From positions 2,728,001 through 2,792,000 of the forward strand of contig CM074703.1 of assembly GCA_037367355.1 (NCBI GenBank): a stretch of DNA of 64,000 bases, given 5' to 3'. The DNA is from Neoscytalidium dimidiatum. Taxonomy: Eukaryota > Ascomycota > Dothideomycetes > Botryosphaeriales > Botryosphaeriaceae. Of the stretch, positions 47,873 to 61,025 are shown one piece after another; position 1 is the first letter of the stretch; each line of letters starts with the position of its first letter. The notes below the pieces were generated by a model. It saw nothing but the letters and a program-made list of their open reading frames with translations, was not told the DNA's origin and made no database searches. The position numbers and the translations under genes are program-made.

Positions 47873-49247
47873 ATGGGAAATTCAATTAGGAAAGAGAGAG
47901 CCACCCAGCGAATTTGCGCTGGATGAAATGCATCCTCGGCCATTATATAAGAGACCGTGGGCTCCTTGCGGGTTCATGTGGGATAGCCGTTCGGAGCCGC
48001 GGAAACGGCTGAGCAAGCCGCGTATACGGAGAGCGACGCTATAGTGTATCATCTTTGGTGCGCATTGAAAAGCTTCCTCGCCTCAAGAAACAGAAGCTGG
48101 CAGGGAGAGCCTCGATGTCAAGACCTGGGAGCAGAGGAACGTTCCACCATGGAAGCAGTGCTCGAGCGGGAACGAAAAAGTCAAATTTGGGGGGATACGA
48201 CGACGTGGGAGGGCTGGATCAGGATGACACAGCCTCGCAGAAGCCCAAGTCCAGGAGCCTCGTCTGAGCTCGTATCACCACTCTTGCCCAGACCCAGTGG
48301 CTTGCGGTCGGGCGGGCATATTCGGCGATGCTGGGCCGATTAAATGTACATTAGGTCGACGCATTTCACCGGTATTCTGGCCATGACTGAGAGCTGAACA
48401 CACATGAACAGAATCAGCGCCACTTTCTTCCTTTTTCAAAAAGGCGGCTCCCGAATTTCTGAAGAAGGCTGTCAAAATCTTTGCTTTGAGTTCACACGGG
48501 AAGCAGAGCTGATCCATAGCGCAAACTCTAATCCTGGGCGACCAACCACAACACAGGAAGATAGGTGCGGATAGGCAGAGCCCTTGATGTCAATCATTGC
48601 GGCGACGGACTAGCCCCGTCGCCAGCCAGGCTTTATCTACGTGTGATCCAGACTTGGCAGGACGCCGTTCCCACTAGTTAGTTCCAAGGGTCCAGTCCAG
48701 TCTGCGAGAATGCTTCCAATGGTGGTTAGCACATGGGACGACTTTTAACCCGTAGTGCCTCAGCTGCCCACTCCTGGGTCACTCCCCCGCCTCACCGTCT
48801 TAGCGCTGACATGGGCTATCCTAGATGCCGTTCGCCCTCCGCACCTGCTGTTCCCGCCCGCCCAAAATCCCTGCGGGAGAGCCCGTTGCTTGTCGTCGCA
48901 GGACTGGCCAACATTCAACCTCCAAAAAGAAATACGCATTCCAGGCGAGCGGTGAGATGCACGCCATCTGCAGAGCGCTTGATTCGTCTGCCGCCTCATC
49001 GTGCCATTCATGTGCCGAGATCCAGATGAGATGGGATAAAAGGCAGGGCGTTTCCCCCCGGCAGGGTAGTGTGTCCCCCTCTCATAGACTTTCGGCACGT
49101 TGCAACTGCCTTCCCGCCTTCGGACCGTCATACTGCCCCGACCTGTCTCTTATTTAGAGTTTAGGCTTCAATAATCTGGCCACATAGCCCAACCACGGTG
49201 CGAAACAATCGAAGTAGGCTATCGCTATATACACCTCGCCAACAACC
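47873..49247. other. Divergent promoter of two MFS transporters
   Basis: About 1.4 kb separate the two start codons. A TATATAA element for the left gene is at 47943-47950; GATAAAA near 49035 may serve the right gene. No gene is seen. Confidence 0.5.
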
Positions 49248-51109
49248 ATGGACACTACACGTGGGTCCGATGCGGTGGACAGAGCTCACTTGGGCGAGAT
49301 AAGCATTGCACCCGACCTCAACAAGCTCCCAAAAATGAATGTTGACGCCCTGGAGCGCCAATCTCCCGATGGCTCCATATTTGATGGCACCGCGCGGCTG
49401 ACCACTGATGACGCTACGGTTCTTATTCCGTCTCCCAGTTCCGACCCACAGGGTAAGCGTGACCAACTACACTACTTTTGACACTTTGCTCACCACTCCG
49501 TCTTCCAACAGATCCTCTGAATCTGCCATCATGGCGCAAGGTCTTGATTGTTGCCGTTTTGACGCTGTGTAAGTCTGTTTCCATTCTCTTGGTAGCTGAC
49601 AACACCAGTGCTGATCCTCGTGCCTTTTACTCGTAGATGCTGTCAGCGGTCTGTGCATCATCTCCGCTCTCGGAGCTCTGATAGTCTTCATCGCCCCCGA
49701 GTATATAAAGGCCGGGATCAGTGAGGAAGCTATTAGTGGCCTTCAGACCTACCCTTCACTATTCCTCGGCGTCGGCAACATCATATCCATGCCGTTGGCC
49801 GTCGCTGTCGGTAGAAGACCAATATTACTCCTCTCTACGTTGCTCCTGTTTGTTGGCGCTATCCTCTGTGCTACCAATCAGAGTTTCGCGTGGCATTTGG
49901 GGGCAAGATGCCTTGTCTCCTTCGCAGGCGCGCAGTGTCAGGCATTAGTTCTGTTGATCATCTATGTAAGCCAAACTCTCGACACCAATTAAGCTTTATC
50001 GGAACCCAACTGACAACCCTCAGGACATATACTTCTTGCATCAACGGGCTAGCACTTTCCAATGGTTCTCCTCCGCTGAAGTCCTCTTCAACTCTAGCCT
50101 TGTCATCGCCTCCGCATATATGGCAGAGGACTTGGGTTGGCGCTCTTGGTATTGGATGTTCTCCATCCTCTCCGGCATCTGCTTCATCCTCGCCTTCCTT
50201 TTCGTCCCTGAAACCTACTACGAGCGCCCCCTCTCCGCCTACCGAGGCGACATCAGCGACCTCAACACGGTCTCTTCGCCCACACCATCCCAACCCCATC
50301 CCAATTATGGCGCAACCGCCATCACAGATCACGACAAGCGCGTCCTCGACACGACGCATCACGCGCCCCGCACCTTCCGCTCCGACCTCGCCATCTTTTC
50401 CGTCGACGTGAACTGGAGCAAAACCCTCACCACCCTCAAGCAGATCGTCCAGGTCTTCTGGTTCCCACACGTGCTCTGGGTGGCGCTGCTCAACGGCTTC
50501 TTCCAAGGCGCCGACGTGTCCATCCAGATCACCTACGGCAACCTGCTCGTCTCGCCGCCCTACAACTGGGCCAAGACGTCCGTCTCACTCATCCAACTCG
50601 GCCAAATCTTCATCGCCGCCCTCTGCCTGCCGCTGCTCGGCTGGGCTACCGACAAGAGTGCCACCTGGATGGCGCGGCGCCGCGGCGACGGCATCCACGA
50701 GCCTGAGAACCGCCTCGTCAACCTCGTGTTCCCGCTGCTCTTCAACCTCATGTTGACCGCGCTGTATGGCGACTGCGTCCAGAATCCAGGGAAATACCAT
50801 TGGATGCTGGTCGTCGTGACGGTCAACGCGTATCTCTTGATCTTGCTGGCGGGAAGCACGGTCGGGACGACGTATCTGGTTGACAGCCATCCGAAGCGGG
50901 CGGGCGCCATCTTGGTGGTCATTCCGGTGACGAGGGGATTGGTGTCGTTCGGGTTGAGTAAGAGAACGGTGGACTATATCGCCAACATCGGAGCGCTGGA
51001 TACTTTTGGTATTTATACGGCGGTTGGTGGAATTTTCTTCTTCTTGGGCACTGCGGTGTTCGTGTATGGCAAGCATATGAGGGCGTTGTGTGCGCGGTGG
51101 GCGGTTTGA
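49248..51109 (+). CDS. MFS transporter
   Basis: Four exons: 49248-49452, 49512-49568, 49637-49965 and 50024-51109, giving 558 residues. The second exon is only 57 nt, but both joins keep the DPLNLPSWRK-to-TL|YAVSGL reading. After an N-terminal cytoplasmic region come about twelve membrane segments, with a motif A-like MPLAVAVGRRPILLL, a long hydrophilic central loop (about residues 285-340) and RGDGIHEPENRL in the second half. This layout is common for fungal multidrug or metabolite MFS proteins. It differs enough from the neighbour at 46186 that it is not a recent duplicate. Substrate unknown. Confidence 0.9.
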
Positions 51110-52526
51110 GTTTGGACGCGGTTGGGTGCATCTATATAGAGGTTCGTGCGTGAGATGACCGTTACGTATGATGCGAGTAGATGTGGGAGCATGACTGGCG
51201 CACACAGTGTCCACTATGAGTGTGGATATGCTGTGACGAGCAATAGTAGAAATGTCTGATAACGATACATATGATAAGTGCATCCTGAGTTCCATGCTAA
51301 GCTAACCTGAATGCCACTCAAAGTCTTCTGCAAATTCCCAGACATTAACTGAGATTGCGTGTCTCTCAGTCACGTTTGCTAACACACCGACGAAGGCCAA
51401 TCTAATACCACTTTCCACGGATTCTTTATGCGGCCGACTCCTAACCGTCAATGACTAGAATACGACGTAGCATCTCCTCGTGTACCGCAGACCCGGCTTC
51501 AGTCAAGCAAGCAGAGGAAGGTTGGCTGGGAACCTTCTGCCAGCGTAATACGCGCGATCTTTTAGAGGGATGCAATACCCTGGTAGTGAACTGAGGATCG
51601 AGCCATGTTCAGCCACTTAACTCAGGTAATCAGGCCTTTGCCGGAAGTATGCATAAAAATCCCTATAAATGGTCGTGGCGACACAAGGCGCAGTGCTCGA
51701 TTCTTGCTCTATCGGGTGATATGAGTACGATAAGCTTTGCTTCAAAAAAAGGTTCGCGGCAAGTTACTGGCTGACCCATGTACACTTCAGCTGGAAGCTT
51801 CGGCCTTATTGATGTTTCCGTTACGACGGGCCGGCCTAGAACCTTGGTTGGGCGGCAGAGGTCTCGCCGGCTAAGATGGTTAAAAGGGATTCTTCTCGTA
51901 CAATTTCATCGCAACGACTGAAGACGCAAGTGCTACGCCATATACAGAGCAACTGGCCTTGGCATCCTAACATTCCACTCTACTACTTCTACCATGTGGT
52001 GGTTGAACCAATTTACGTTCACGGTTCTTTCCCGCGATTTGGTAATAAGGTTAAAGCCCCGGCAGAGCCGACCCGTTCTTGCAGATGATCTGCAGTGATG
52101 TAAGAAACGCTGGTGAACAACATATATATCCTTGGATGAACACCATCAGTCCTACAATCAGGAACTTTTTTTTTTTGGCTTCTAAGACGATGTCGAAACA
52201 GCAAAGTTACGTTCCCCGTGCTTGGCACATCCAGACGCCAAGAGAAGGATTGGAAGTGCTGAGGAACTCGTAACAATAGCTCTGACTTCTACTAAACTAA
52301 CCATGACTGCTCGCACGTAATTTCCTCATAAATTAATGAGAAATTGATGATTTAACTCCGATGGTCAAAGCTCTTTCTAACTTTCAAATTCTGAAAGCGA
52401 TTGAAGATATTGTTCTCACATCAGCGAATGAGTCTTGAAGAATTGCTAAAGAGTAAAATGTTCCATTTTCTTAAGTCTTGCCGAGGATACTACTGCGTAA
52501 CATTATGGAAAGAAGCTTACATCATG
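51110..52526. other. AT-rich intergenic region
   Basis: No gene, RNA or element was recognised. Base composition is lower in GC than in the flanking exons. Short open frames lack family features. Confidence 0.5.
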
Positions 52527-54141
52527 CTAATTACCTTCGATTGGTGTTACATGAATAAAGAACTTCTGCCCCTGAGGCCTTTGAAGGCCACGGTCTTCGA
52601 ATTCCATCATCTCCGGTGTGGTCTGAGGATCAACAGCAACGTCGAATTGCTGGTACAGAGCAGCAACAAAGGAAAAGATCTGAACTTTGGCTTGATGAAC
52701 TCCGACGCAATTCCTCGGACCGGTACTAAAAGGCCGAAAATGAGACTTCATTTGCGGGGTTGGGTTTTCCCACCGCTCCGGAACAAACTTCTCCGGGTTC
52801 TGAAAAACCTCCGGGTCTCTGTGAGTTGTGTACGGTAGATTCTCCACCGTGACTCCAGGTGGAATATAATGTCCTCCAATGACCTTGCTAGGGGAAATCC
52901 GTGGCATGGGACTGCCGTTTACAGGTCCGTGGATCCTCATTGTTTCGTCAAAGACGTGAGAGAGGTAGGGCTTAATGAGATTAACCGTTGCCTTTCAATA
53001 GTAGGAATATACAACTTACAAGTTTGACGACACTTCCACAGTCTGGAAGACATTTTATGTCTGGGAATGACGCTCGGATCTCTCTGGTGAGTTTCCTGTA
53101 AACCTCAGCATGCCTGCCGACCTCCCAAAAGAGATACAGCATTGACGAAGCCGAAGTGCCACTACCTCCTACGAAGAAGAGAATGGCATTTTCAATGAGT
53201 TCCTGATTTGAGAGTTTTGTACCATCCTCGTACACTTCCTGCATGATTCTTCCGAGAAAAGTCCGTTCCTTGCCTTTCGGGTCGAGATCCACCTCTTTCC
53301 GGTATTCTTCAATAAACTTTCTGCTGAGTGCTTCAACCTTGGAGATTGCGGATCTTCCTTCGCGGAAGAACTTTGTTGGCAAGTAGATGATCCATGGCAT
53401 CGGACCTGCCCATGTAGCTATGTTAACCCAGGCATCGAGGTCCTTCGCCGGTTTTTGTTCCTCCTCCACCGTGCTTAACGTGCCGAAGCTTTTCCCCAAA
53501 GCCAGGGCACTCACTACATCCACGAAGTAGAAGTGAGCGTAATCATAAATGTCCAGCGGTTGTTCCGATGCGCGTATGATGTCTAGGAAAGTTGAGACTT
53601 TCTCGCGAATCATGTCGTCCGACTTGAGAATGGTGTTCAGAGCGAACCCATCTGAAACCAAACGTCGAAGTCGGCTATGCTCATATCTGTCGGATACGTT
53701 GAAGATACTTCGTTTGGTTAACCTCTTTCTTATGCCCTGTTGCCTTTGGGAAAATTACGTATGACCACCTGACACGTTAATGCCGCTGTAGAACTTCGGA
53801 TCTTTGAGACACGGCGTTGCGCTTTGCCCGTAGATGTCTCTAATCGATTCTCCATCACAGAAAGAAAGTTCGTTGACTCCGATTCGGACGATTTTACCAT
53901 ACTTTAGGTGCCATTCGTGAACGGTTTGCACTCGATTGCCTCGGACAGTTATAAGGGTCAAATAAACGTCCGACAACTTTGCCAAGAACGGTCCGGGATA
54001 CTTCGCGAGAGGGTGGAAGTGGACGCGGTAAATTGATAGACTGACAAGTGAAAGAGGAATGAGTAAGATTATGAGAGCAATCAGATCGACGTGCGTCAGA
54101 AAAGTTCGAAGAAGTGAAATACGATCTTCTGATTTCAGCAT
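52527..54141 (-). CDS. Cytochrome P450 monooxygenase
   Basis: Minus-strand exons 54141-53759, 53686-53020 and 52970-52527 give 497 residues. An N-terminal membrane anchor (HVDLIALIILLIPLSLVSLS) is followed by the proline-rich hinge HPLAKYPGPFLAK. The I-helix region is AILFFVGGSGTSASS, the K-helix ExxR is E359-R362 (DETMR), the PERF-like motif is FVPERW, and the haem loop is FSTGPRNCVG with C438. All core motifs are intact, so the enzyme should be active in the ER. For intron 2 I used the acceptor at 52971, which gives 49 nt and the join VVKL|PYLSH; a nearer AG would leave an impossibly short 28-nt intron. The substrate is unknown; no biosynthetic core enzyme is adjacent. Confidence 0.92.
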
Positions 54142-56500
54142 GTTGAATGTTGAATCTGATAATTTGGAAAAAAAAAAATATGAAGAAACTTGAGAACAGG
54201 CTTCGAAGCTGGTGAGATGAGGCAGATGAAGTAGAAATATTGATATATGCGTGAAAAAATGACCACAGAATCGGCGGTGGATGTCCGATGGGGTAACCGA
54301 GCGGACTGAGCACTCTGTACTTCCAGATAAGTTACAATACGCGCTGACAACGTCCGATGGGGTCGCCGACGATGCAAAATCAACCATCAATGGCTCTTTT
54401 AGCTATATTAGAGGGAGAAAGTCCTATATGGACGATGATGTAGCAAGTAATATTGTTCGTCTTGTATTTCCCAGCCCGAGGGAACATCTGGTAGATATGC
54501 CGCATACCCGTAACTTACCACACCGCTGTAGGATTGATGATGAATAAGCTTCCACACTATCTAACAATAATATTCACCATTACCGCAAATTGTGGATCAT
54601 ATATATTACCTCGGCGGGGTTGAAGGCCCCAATTTCCGAAATACAGTTGCTCATTGGGAAAGCGAATTTTCCCAGAGCGACGAGCTAAGCATATACTACG
54701 CGGTATGAAAGGTATAGTATGCAACTTCGTGCGAAGTACCTCTTCGCAACAACGAGCACGAATAGACAGGCTGTCATAGCCGCATTTATAAGTAGTTCGA
54801 AGAGTGTCATTACCTATAAGGAAGCGGTTTCATAACAGTGTAGATATCGAGTCAGCTATGAGAGATTATCCTCGTAGTGTACGGAACAAAAAGTGTGTGA
54901 TTCTAATAATGCTTCTCATCTTCTCGCTCCTTCACCATGGGTGATATAATAGGCCCTTTCATAGAACGCTCATTCTTTGCCGTGAAGATGCTTCTTCTTT
55001 CCGCCTTCCTCCGCATTCAACACTCACCGTAAATCTCTTGAGTAGCCACTGAATTCGCCATTCTAAGTAACAGAAATAGCCCTTCTACTTCTCACAAGAG
55101 GGTGCCCCTAAGTATCACATCGTCAAGCTGCATTTACGCATCATTACAAGATCCTGCTTATCTTGATCTTCCTCTCTCCCCCGCTTCGCCATCATCGAAG
55201 AGCCCACTCGCCCGATGGGCCAACAGAAGACCAAGAACAACCAGCGCGCGCTGATCCAAGCTCAAGCACACTACGATGGTGTAGATAGAACTCACAGAGC
55301 AAGTATACACAACGGTTGGTTGGGAGTAGAACATTAAAGATAAAGACGCATCTCTTACAATGAAAGTCGCACAGTACTATTCTTATAATAGCTATGAGAA
55401 GAGGTCCTCCACATGACCACGCCGGTCTCCAGTAGCCGAAAATCCTGCAAGAGTAAATATAACTAAACCAATCACTCAGAAATCTCCACTATGATTCCTT
55501 ACTATGAGACCACGAAGTCTCACCCACTTGTACGTTCCCGATCCCCTTAGCCTACGAGACTGCTGTCCTCCGTGCCTTCTCCTAATTCAGCGAAGTTCTC
55601 CTGTCCAACCTGTAAACCGACCTTTACAGACGATGAGGACTTGATCGGCGACTCCACGTATCGCTGCTCTCCACTGTGTAAGAATGAATTTGAGTCTCCG
55701 TACCACGCTATACGGCTGTCCATCACCTCATTTCCCTCGAGGGTCCATTTACCTTAGCCAGGAAAGGCATACAAACGTGCCTGATGGAATGACACGCCAC
55801 CTGAACAAGAAAAAGAAAAAGAAAAAGAAAAAGAAAAAAAAAGCAGCATTACTTATTCCACGACGCGAAACCATCTTCTTTTCCGAAGAAGTGCGAGTGT
55901 ACCTCACGTATCGCCGATGAGGGAAGCCCATCCGTCCCGGCAAGAAGAGACAGTTTTTATACAACGCCATCCGCCGCACCAAGCCAGCGCCGAGCCACAC
56001 TTAATTTTGTCTCCCTTTCCCTTCGCGGGTCACCGGGCCCATGGCGTGGCCATGGGCTAAGCTGCCATCCACCGGCCAACAGCAAAAAAGAAAGCACGGC
56101 ACAAACGCAAGGACCACAGCAGCGCATCACGCACCGGTCTTTCCACCATGAAAGCCCCATCTCATTCCAAGAATAAAGTATCATACATCGAACCGAATAT
56201 TCCACGCGGCCAAGCCAAAACAAGGCCAGTCCCTTCCAACCCCGCAACCATGCCCTCCCCCATTCGTGTGAAAAGGATAGAACGAGTTGTCGAAACAGAA
56301 GACGTGATCCTCCGCAACAACAGTCCATCCCCCCCATACCCTATCCATCGCGCAACGAAACCTACCAAATAGCGCACAACAACGACGACAATGGTATCTC
56401 CGCCCGCGACAAAGCCGGACCAACCCATCAGCTACCCAACAAGCCCCTCCTCTAACCACGTACCCAAGCCCCTCTTCAACGATCCACTTCACTTACTCCC
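54142..56500. other. AT-rich intergenic region with AAAAAG microsatellite
   Basis: It holds the P450 promoter and the 3' flank of the WD40 gene. An (AAAAAG)n-type tract lies at about 55808-55841. No gene was recognised. Confidence 0.5.
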
Positions 56501-59500
56501 TCAAGGCGGCATCGCCTTCCCCGGATCAACATATCCCGGCGCACCTCTACCCTCACTACTCGTCCGGGGACTTCTCGCTGGACTTCCCGGGCTTAAGCCA
56601 CCAAAGCCTGGCATGCCGGACGTCGGACTGAGCGGGATGCTCTGCTGGCCAGGCGGCACGTAAGGCGGATGGGGTCCCTCGGGCGGGACCGGGGGTTGGT
56701 GCTTGATCTCCTTGCGGCCGTTGGCCTTGTAGTAAAGGATGACGTCGCCGCCGCCGCGCCAGACGTGCGCGCGGATGGTGGCGAGAGTCATGGTCGGGGG
56801 GATAAGCTGGAAGGGGCAAGTCAGTCGTTTGCAGATTCAAAAATTACAGCACGGCGTATTTAGAGAGGGGAGTGAGAAAATGGCAGACGTACTTGATTGT
56901 TACAATACAGTTCCAGATACTCCTCCGGCTTGAGAGCGTTGGGTTCCGGTTGTTCTGGCTGCGGTTCGATACGCTCGGCGACGTAAGCCATGATCTTACG
57001 CGCACGGAGCATGCGGTTGGCGTTAAGACGGTTGTTGCTAGTAGTCTACGTTATCACCGACGTTCGTAGTGTGAAGGAAAACTTGTGTCTACATACCCGT
57101 CCGATGCAATGGCCGGTAGCAGATTCTGGTATGGCTCCAGGATAAACGAAACCTTGACGATTTCTTTGAATGGAATGGTGTTCTGGAAGTATCGTGGTTA
57201 GCATATTTCGTGTAGAGTCGGCAGGCAAGATTTGATGCAGTACCTTCAGCAACACTTCGCCCAACCACTTGGGTGCCACTTTCTCGATCAAATCCGCCTG
57301 CTGACCCAGTGAGCCGACCGTTCCCTCGAATAAATCGGCCACACCACCAGAGTCTGGCCTGTCCTCCTGAATAAGAATGGATGTTCCAACCGGCGGCTTC
57401 AGCACAGGCGTCTCGTTCGCTAAGCTAGGTGTGATGGCCGAAGTGAGATTCTGTGCACCCTCCTGAAGCTCGTCCTCGTAACGATGCCGAATAGCTTGAA
57501 TTACTCCTAGGAAATTGTCTTCAATGACACGATCCTCGCTTTTCGAAGTTCGGGAGTCGGACTCTTCAGGCGTCTCCGCGGGCGTCTCCATGGAGGGTTT
57601 GCTAGCAGCATCCGAAGTTGATGTGCGACCAAGTTTCTTCATACCGCCGAAGGACATTTTGAATTTGCGGCCAAACATGGTGCCCTCCTTGCCACCCTCC
57701 TTCTCACCATCTGTCGGCGATTGCGCAGCCTCCTCACCAGATTTGCGGGGTTGGCTGGCGCTGCTTGGGGTAGTTGCCGTCTGTGGATCAGCACTTGGAC
57801 TTGATGAGAAATAGTCTCCGGATGTCCGTGACTTGCTTTCGCCTGACGTCGTCTTCTCCAGCTGGGAACCTTCCTCAGCAGTAGGAGGTAAATGTGTGCT
57901 GTTGTTGTGCGCATGACCAAGCGGCATAGATCCAGGAGTTGCAACTCCGATGGCGAGTCCTGGTGTAGTTACCGGCATATGGAAGCCGTTGTTTGCTCGT
58001 AAAGTGGTCGCAGAAGAAGGTGCAGAGCCTTCTTTCCATCCATTCATATTAGCCTCCGGGATCTCGATTGTGCCTGGTGACTTGCGCTGCTGCTTTTTAT
58101 CCTGAAGTATTTGCTGTCGGAATGATTCGTCTCTCTTGATTTCTTCGTCGATGAGATTGGCGAACAAATACCGTAGTATCCATTTGCCGAGGTTGACTGG
58201 GCAATGTTAGCAATACATCTTAGAGAAACTTCTGCATCATCTACTTCAGACTCACTTCTTTGATCTTCTCTGAACTCAATCGCCTCTTCTAAATGCAGCT
58301 CATCCGCATACATCTCCGCATCAAAGCAATAATTCTCTTCGAGAACACAGGTCAAACTGCCAGTCCTAGTATCGACAGCGCACCAATGAGCAACTGTCTC
58401 TGTGGTATTGATCTCTGGAGCGACATCTTCCAAGTGACGCTTGCCAAAGGACTTGATGGGTGCACACTGCAACAGGTCCCACAGCATGACTTCTCCGGCG
58501 GTGTCCAACGTAAGGACTCGTCTTCTGTCGTTTAATAAGAAATGTTTGATTAAACCGTTCTGCCCTTCGATGGAGAAATCCGGTAACGCTCTCATTGGCG
58601 TCGGCCCCTTGGCTTCGTCCTCGATCAGATCGGCTGGCTTCCTCAAACTTGCCGAAGAGTGAAGAGTTGAAGATTCCTGATCGCGGTCGCGGAACAAGTG
58701 GAAGGATGCTGCGTTCGACATGCGCAAAAGCGCATTCCTGGGTATTTTCTCCTGCGGCGGCGCAATCGACATTGACGGCGGACTCGTCGGGGAAGTCGGG
58801 GATGGTATCCGCGTGCGTGCCGTGGCAGAGCTCAAGCGATGGTGCTTGTTATCCGGCAATTGAACGTCGGCCTCGGTGTTGACATCCTGCCAACGATTTA
58901 TGCTCGAGCTTGATGTAGCCGTCCAGAGATAGTCGCCCGCAACCGCAACCTTGCTGACACCCTCATGTTCCTGGCATACTGCTACCGACAATCCTTCATC
59001 CATCTCTATGCATCCCCTCACGTCCGTCTTGGCCACGAGTCCGGAGCGGTCGCTGGAATAGAAGACGGATAATTGCGGGTGGTCCGAGTACAGCGACCAC
59101 ACGCTATCATTGTGCATGGTCAACGTGTACATGCACCTACCCGCGGTCATGGACCACACCTTGACCGTCTGGTCGGACGACGCCGTCATGATAGTATCAC
59201 CCTCCTTAGCTATCAAGATGTCCCGAATATTATCCGTGTGTCCCACAAACTTGGTGATGCGCTTGCCCGACCTCGAGTCCCAGACCCTGACGATGCTCTC
59301 GGGCCCGCCGCCGGCGATCATCGAATTGGTGGCAGCCAGGGCGTAGACGGACCCCTTGGCGGTGCTCTCGTCCTCGCCGACGGCGATCTGCAGCGTCTTG
59401 CCGGCGCCATTGAGGTCCCACAAGTTTATCTTGCGGTCGAGGCCGCCGGATGCGACCCAATTGGCGGTTGGGCTCGGGCTGGCCAGGCACTTGACATAGT

Positions 59501-60038
59501 CGCTGTGCAGGCCGATGGTCTGGGGCGGGACGGCATCCTGGGCGGCCGGGCGCCAGAGCTTGACGCTGATGTCGGACGAGGCGGAGATGAGGGCTTCATT
59601 GTTCTGGGCGAGCGTGAGGTCGTTGATCCAGTGCGTGTGCGCCTGCACCTGCTGGCGGAACGTTGTCGCCGGCTTCGGGGCGGGCGGCGCATCGTCGAGG
59701 CCGCCGAGCGAGCCGAAGCCTTCGCGCTCCTGCGCGGGCCGTAGGTCGAGGTGCAGGTCCCAGGCGCAGATGACGCCGTCCCTGCCGCCGGAGTAGCTGT
59801 ATGGGGGGCGGCGGGTCAGCAGCGGCGGACTCGGGGCGGGGATGAGGGGATGACGTTACAGGATGGAGTTGTAGGGATCTACAGCAAGGCCATTGACACC
59901 GAGGCGATGGCCGCCGGCGGAGTTGGCGAGAGGCAAGACTGGGAGGGGTCAGTGGGAGCTGATGGGCGTGTAACCGGGCAGCAGCGCAAGCAAGGGTCGG
60001 TTACCGTATGAGATACGCTTGCGCGCGTTGCGCCCCAT
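56501..60038 (-). CDS. WDR48/Bun107-type WD40 protein (deubiquitinase cofactor)
   Basis: Seven minus-strand exons: 60038-60005, 59938-59860, 59796-58256, 58196-57244, 57182-57097, 57037-56893 and 56806-56501, giving 1047 residues. The first exon codes only 11 full codons; its join into [20 protein letters not shown] and then [18 protein letters not shown] fits the family. Seven or more WD repeats fill residues 20-300, with clear VKLW, INLWDL, VRVWD and VKVWS endings. A long Ser/Pro-rich region separates these from the C-terminal DUF3337-type domain ([17 protein letters not shown] to [15 protein letters not shown]). WDR48/UAF1 and S. pombe Bun107 bind and activate USP1/USP12/USP46-type deubiquitinases. 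The Pro/Gly-rich tail after NGRKEIK is probably lineage-specific. Confidence 0.9.
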
Positions 60039-61025
60039 CCCACTGCTTGGAGCCGCGCGCAGCGGAGGTCAAGCATGTGGCTTCGGCAGCACGCAGTCGG
60101 AGTGGAGCTCGTGGAGCTCGTCGGCACGATGTCGCAGAGGAGAGGTAGGATGCTGGAGGGTGAGATGGCGTTGTGCTGGGGAGGCTGATGTGGATCGGAA
60201 TGGGCTGTTGGTGGCAGCACGGCAGGGACGCGACAGCGACCTGGACTGGGAGCTTGGTGCTGGGCTGGCTGGCTGCGGCGCAAGCAGGCCGCGGTCGCTA
60301 AGCACGAATCGAGTCGAATAATCACCCGGTTGCTGCGGACTCGAAGGATCAGTTCCCTGGGCTCCTGCCAAGCGGCTGGACAGACGGGCAGGGCCGCATT
60401 TGAGCAGGCAACCGACGCCTCGAGCTGCGCTGTTCCCGCGTTGTTCTGGAAGACGGCTAATGCATATGACCCCACGTTCCGTGATGTCAGGGAGGGTCGC
60501 CCAGGGCTAAGACCGCCGATCCAGCCCAGCCAGCGCGCTCCTTAACGGTCTGTCTTAAGGTCTGCTATCCGCCAACCTCACCCTTGTGCGCGCACTCATA
60601 TCACTGCGTCCATATAGGCGCACTGCCGCAGTAGCTATCGATATTAATCCTGCACCCTGGGGGATGTAAATTCAAGACGCCAGGCCACGCAGTCCTCGCG
60701 CATGCAACATTACTCGTGCGCCCACCCACGCGAGTCTCTCCGGAAAGACCACCCGAGAATCCTGATAAAAGCAGAAACGATGCCAGTGAACATAACTCCA
60801 AATCCATGACTTTTGACCAAACCTGTTTCCATACCGCAAACCTTGCAAATGTGATCTGTCCTCCAGAATGCAGAGCTCTAACAAGCCCTTCTATGCTTGG
60901 GTATCAAGTGGAGTAGCTAACCCCAAGATGCCGCCAATGCAAGTGGGACCGACTGCAAGCGCCGTGGCGTCTCGCAGCCGACAGAACGAGAAATAAAAAG
61001 ATAAATAATAATGCAGCCGTGCCGC
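60039..61025. other. Promoter region of the WD40 gene
   Basis: About 990 bp of GC-rich DNA separate the WD40 start from the stop of the bHLH gene. Short CT/GC-rich stretches occur; no gene is seen. Confidence 0.55.

Noticed and set aside
52992..53019. 28-nt intron in the P450 gene
   Set aside because: Too short for splicing; using the acceptor at 52971 gives 49 nt and the expected KLPYL sequence.
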